In this document: positions 61,355 to 64,000 of the stretch, piece by piece
How positions within the stretch are numbered: the first letter of the stretch is position 1
Layout of the letters: each line of letters starts with the position of its first letter
DNA from: JAPPLB01 sp965208945
GTDB lineage: Bacteria > Acidobacteriota > Terriglobia > Bryobacterales > UBA6623
Length of the DNA: 64,000 nucleotides
NCBI GenBank assembly: GCA_965208945.1
Contig: OZ242366.1
Location: 1,302,001 to 1,366,000, forward strand
Direction of reading: 5' to 3'
The notes under the pieces: generated by a model
What the model was told of the DNA's origin: nothing
Seen by the model: only the letters and a program-made list of their open reading frames with translations
The model's database searches: none
Program-made: the position numbers and the translations under genes

Positions 61355-62137
61355 TCAGAGTTTCTTGAGCAAGTCCCGAACCTCGGATTTCGGATCCGGG
61401 TTGGGCTCCCGGTCCGGGGCCTGGAGATAGCGTTCAATGAGTTTACGTGCTTCCGGGTAGCGGGATTTCCTCTTGGCAAGGACCCATGCCGTAGCGGCGG
61501 CCCGCCAGACTTTGGGGTTTTCCGAGTCGCGAGCAAACGCCAGGTCGAACAAGTCGTCACTCTCCGCATGCCTTCCGCGCCTGGCCAGGAAGCCGGCGTG
61601 CTTCAGCAGTGGCCTCATTCCCTCTGGATCGAGTTTCCTCGCCTCGCCAAACTGCTGGTCGGCCCTGTCGAACTCGCCCACAGCCTCGTAATAGGTTCCG
61701 AAAGCTTCTGCTCCGCGCGCTTCATTGACAGCCTGAATCCGCCTCGCGATCTCCTTGGCTTCGGCCTTATTGCCTCCGACAAACGAAGGTGCTTGAAGGT
61801 GAAATCCCTGGAGCGCGTCATGCGCGTCAAGGTTGGATTCGTCCAACTCGATGGAGCGTTCCAATACCCGGCGCATCCGGCGTACGAGAGGTGCTGCGGC
61901 AAGCTTGCGAAATCCGGTCATCCTCTCGGCGCGCCGTCCCATGGCCAGGCCCAGCCAAAGGGAGTAGGTCGAGTTCTCAGGGTTTTGCTCGACGGCTCGT
62001 TGGAATACATCCTGAGCCGCGCGGAAGTCCTCTGCGGAGAAGTGCCGGATTCCCTCCTTCCAATCGTCCTCGCCGGAACCACTCGCGGCGGCCGTCAGGG
62101 CAAAAGCCATAGCGAGAAGTACAATTGTTCGAGTCAT
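61355..62137 (-). CDS. Exported TPR-repeat protein
   Basis: A 260-residue protein. ATG 62137 starts a signal peptide (IVLLAMAFALTAAASG); the frame continues 31 codons upstream without one. TPR-like units occupy residues about 25-220: GIRHFSAEDFRAAQDVFQRAVEQNPENSTYSLWLGLA, RRVLERSIELDESNLDAHDALQGF and GTYYEAVGEFDRADQQFGEARKLDPE. The middle loop FHLQAPSFVGGNKAEAKEIA recurs in periplasmic TPR proteins of Acidobacteria and Proteobacteria. Scaffold or chaperone-like binding is expected; partners unknown. Confidence 0.8.
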   Translation of the reverse strand: MTRTIVLLAMAFALTAAASGSGEDDWKEGIRHFSAEDFRAAQDVFQRAVEQNPENSTYSLWLGLAMGRRAERMTGFRKLAAAPLVRRMRRVLERSIELDESNLDAHDALQGFHLQAPSFVGGNKAEAKEIARRIQAVNEARGAEAFGTYYEAVGEFDRADQQFGEARKLDPEGMRPLLKHAGFLARRGRHAESDDLFDLAFARDSENPKVWRAAATAWVLAKRKSRYPEARKLIERYLQAPDREPNPDPKSEVRDLLKKL

Positions 62138-62494
62138 GGATCGAACGCCGCCGTCACTTGGAATCGAATCCGAGGTGATGCGGAAAACCGATTCTCCTAG
62201 TACAACAGCTTTGGCCGCCATCGTGCACAATCGAACTGAACTGTGGAATTCCGGTCTTGTCCGAAACTTTCACCAGTATCCGGCGTTCTTCAAACTGGCG
62301 AATTGATCCGCCCCTCGACTCGGCAGTTAGGATTCGCGATGGCACAAGCGACGAAGATCATTGAACGATGGGCACAGAGAGCTCCATCGGCGGGGCGCCA
62401 CCGACGCCGGCTGAACGGAAATCGAGGCGCCCGCCCCTGGCTATAATGAATCTTCCATCCTGCCCGCCTTCCGGCTTAAGCTCGGAGTCCTTGT

Positions 62495-64000
<1,506 letters not shown>

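Overview
The window is GC-rich bacterial chromosome, most likely from an Acidobacteriota lineage of the Bryobacterales/Solibacter type. This is inferred from gene content: repeated DUF1501 + DUF1549/DUF1553 sets, a DUF1592/DUF1552 pair, a large PVC-type CxxCH protein, NHL and YVTN propellers, and a small coiled-coil exported protein. Planctomycete- or Verrucomicrobia-like bacteria share the same families and are not excluded.

Layout. 0-14 kb: catabolic and exported genes (hydroxyacid dehydrogenase, M19 dipeptidase, MBL hydrolase, YVTN propeller, CxxCH protein, TauD-like dioxygenase, a DUF1537 kinase/PdxA2 acid-sugar operon, a large exported protein of unknown function, an NHL propeller). 14.3-18.4 kb: a nest of mobile DNA (MITE-A copy, IS1182-family IS, terB-like gene, an IS110-family IS inside a second MITE, another MITE-A copy). 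18.5-30 kb: an aspartic protease pair, a DUF1553/DUF1501 operon, an Nramp-like transporter, an NYN protein flanked by a duplicated transporter tail, uxuA and a TPR protein. 30-31.6 kb: a second IS110-family element inside a MITE-A copy. 31.6-42.5 kb: relBE-like pair, SGNH hydrolase, divergent DUF1553/DUF1501 and DUF1592/DUF1552 operons, a second NHL propeller. 42.5-44.2 kb: about 2 kb of repeats without genes. 44.5-56 kb: DUF1501/DUF1553 operon, hyuAB, a SelA-like PLP enzyme, an enolase-superfamily dehydratase. 56-57.3 kb: decayed genes, including a thioredoxin gene split by MITE-A. 57.3-64 kb: tRNA-Ala, a hydroxyacid dehydrogenase, an M48 protease, a TPR protein and lysS running off the edge.

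Main discovery. Both IS110-family elements (30366-31531 and 16740-17969) have, just upstream of the recombinase, the full layout of a bridge RNA: a 5' hairpin, a target loop and a donor loop. Four short guides can be read in each. The donor guides match the element's own two ends. The target guides match the two flanks of the place where the element now sits. In both cases that place is an arm or terminus of a dispersed MITE-like repeat, and both elements carry a CT core. Removing the 16740-17969 element in silico restores the inverted repeat of the second MITE. The MITEs and the IS1182-family element mostly sit at CTAG tetranucleotides, so the repeats look like a layered mobile ecosystem: CTAG-targeting MITEs spread, and RNA-guided IS110 elements then use the MITEs as landing pads.

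Metabolically the window suggests a heterotroph using acid sugars and other polymer-derived compounds (mannonate dehydratase, DUF1537 kinase with PdxA2, MR-type dehydratase, hydroxyacid dehydrogenases, hydantoinase/oxoprolinase). It also carries many exported, Tat-dependent or haem-binding proteins of the DUF1501/DUF1553 class, whose substrates are unknown.
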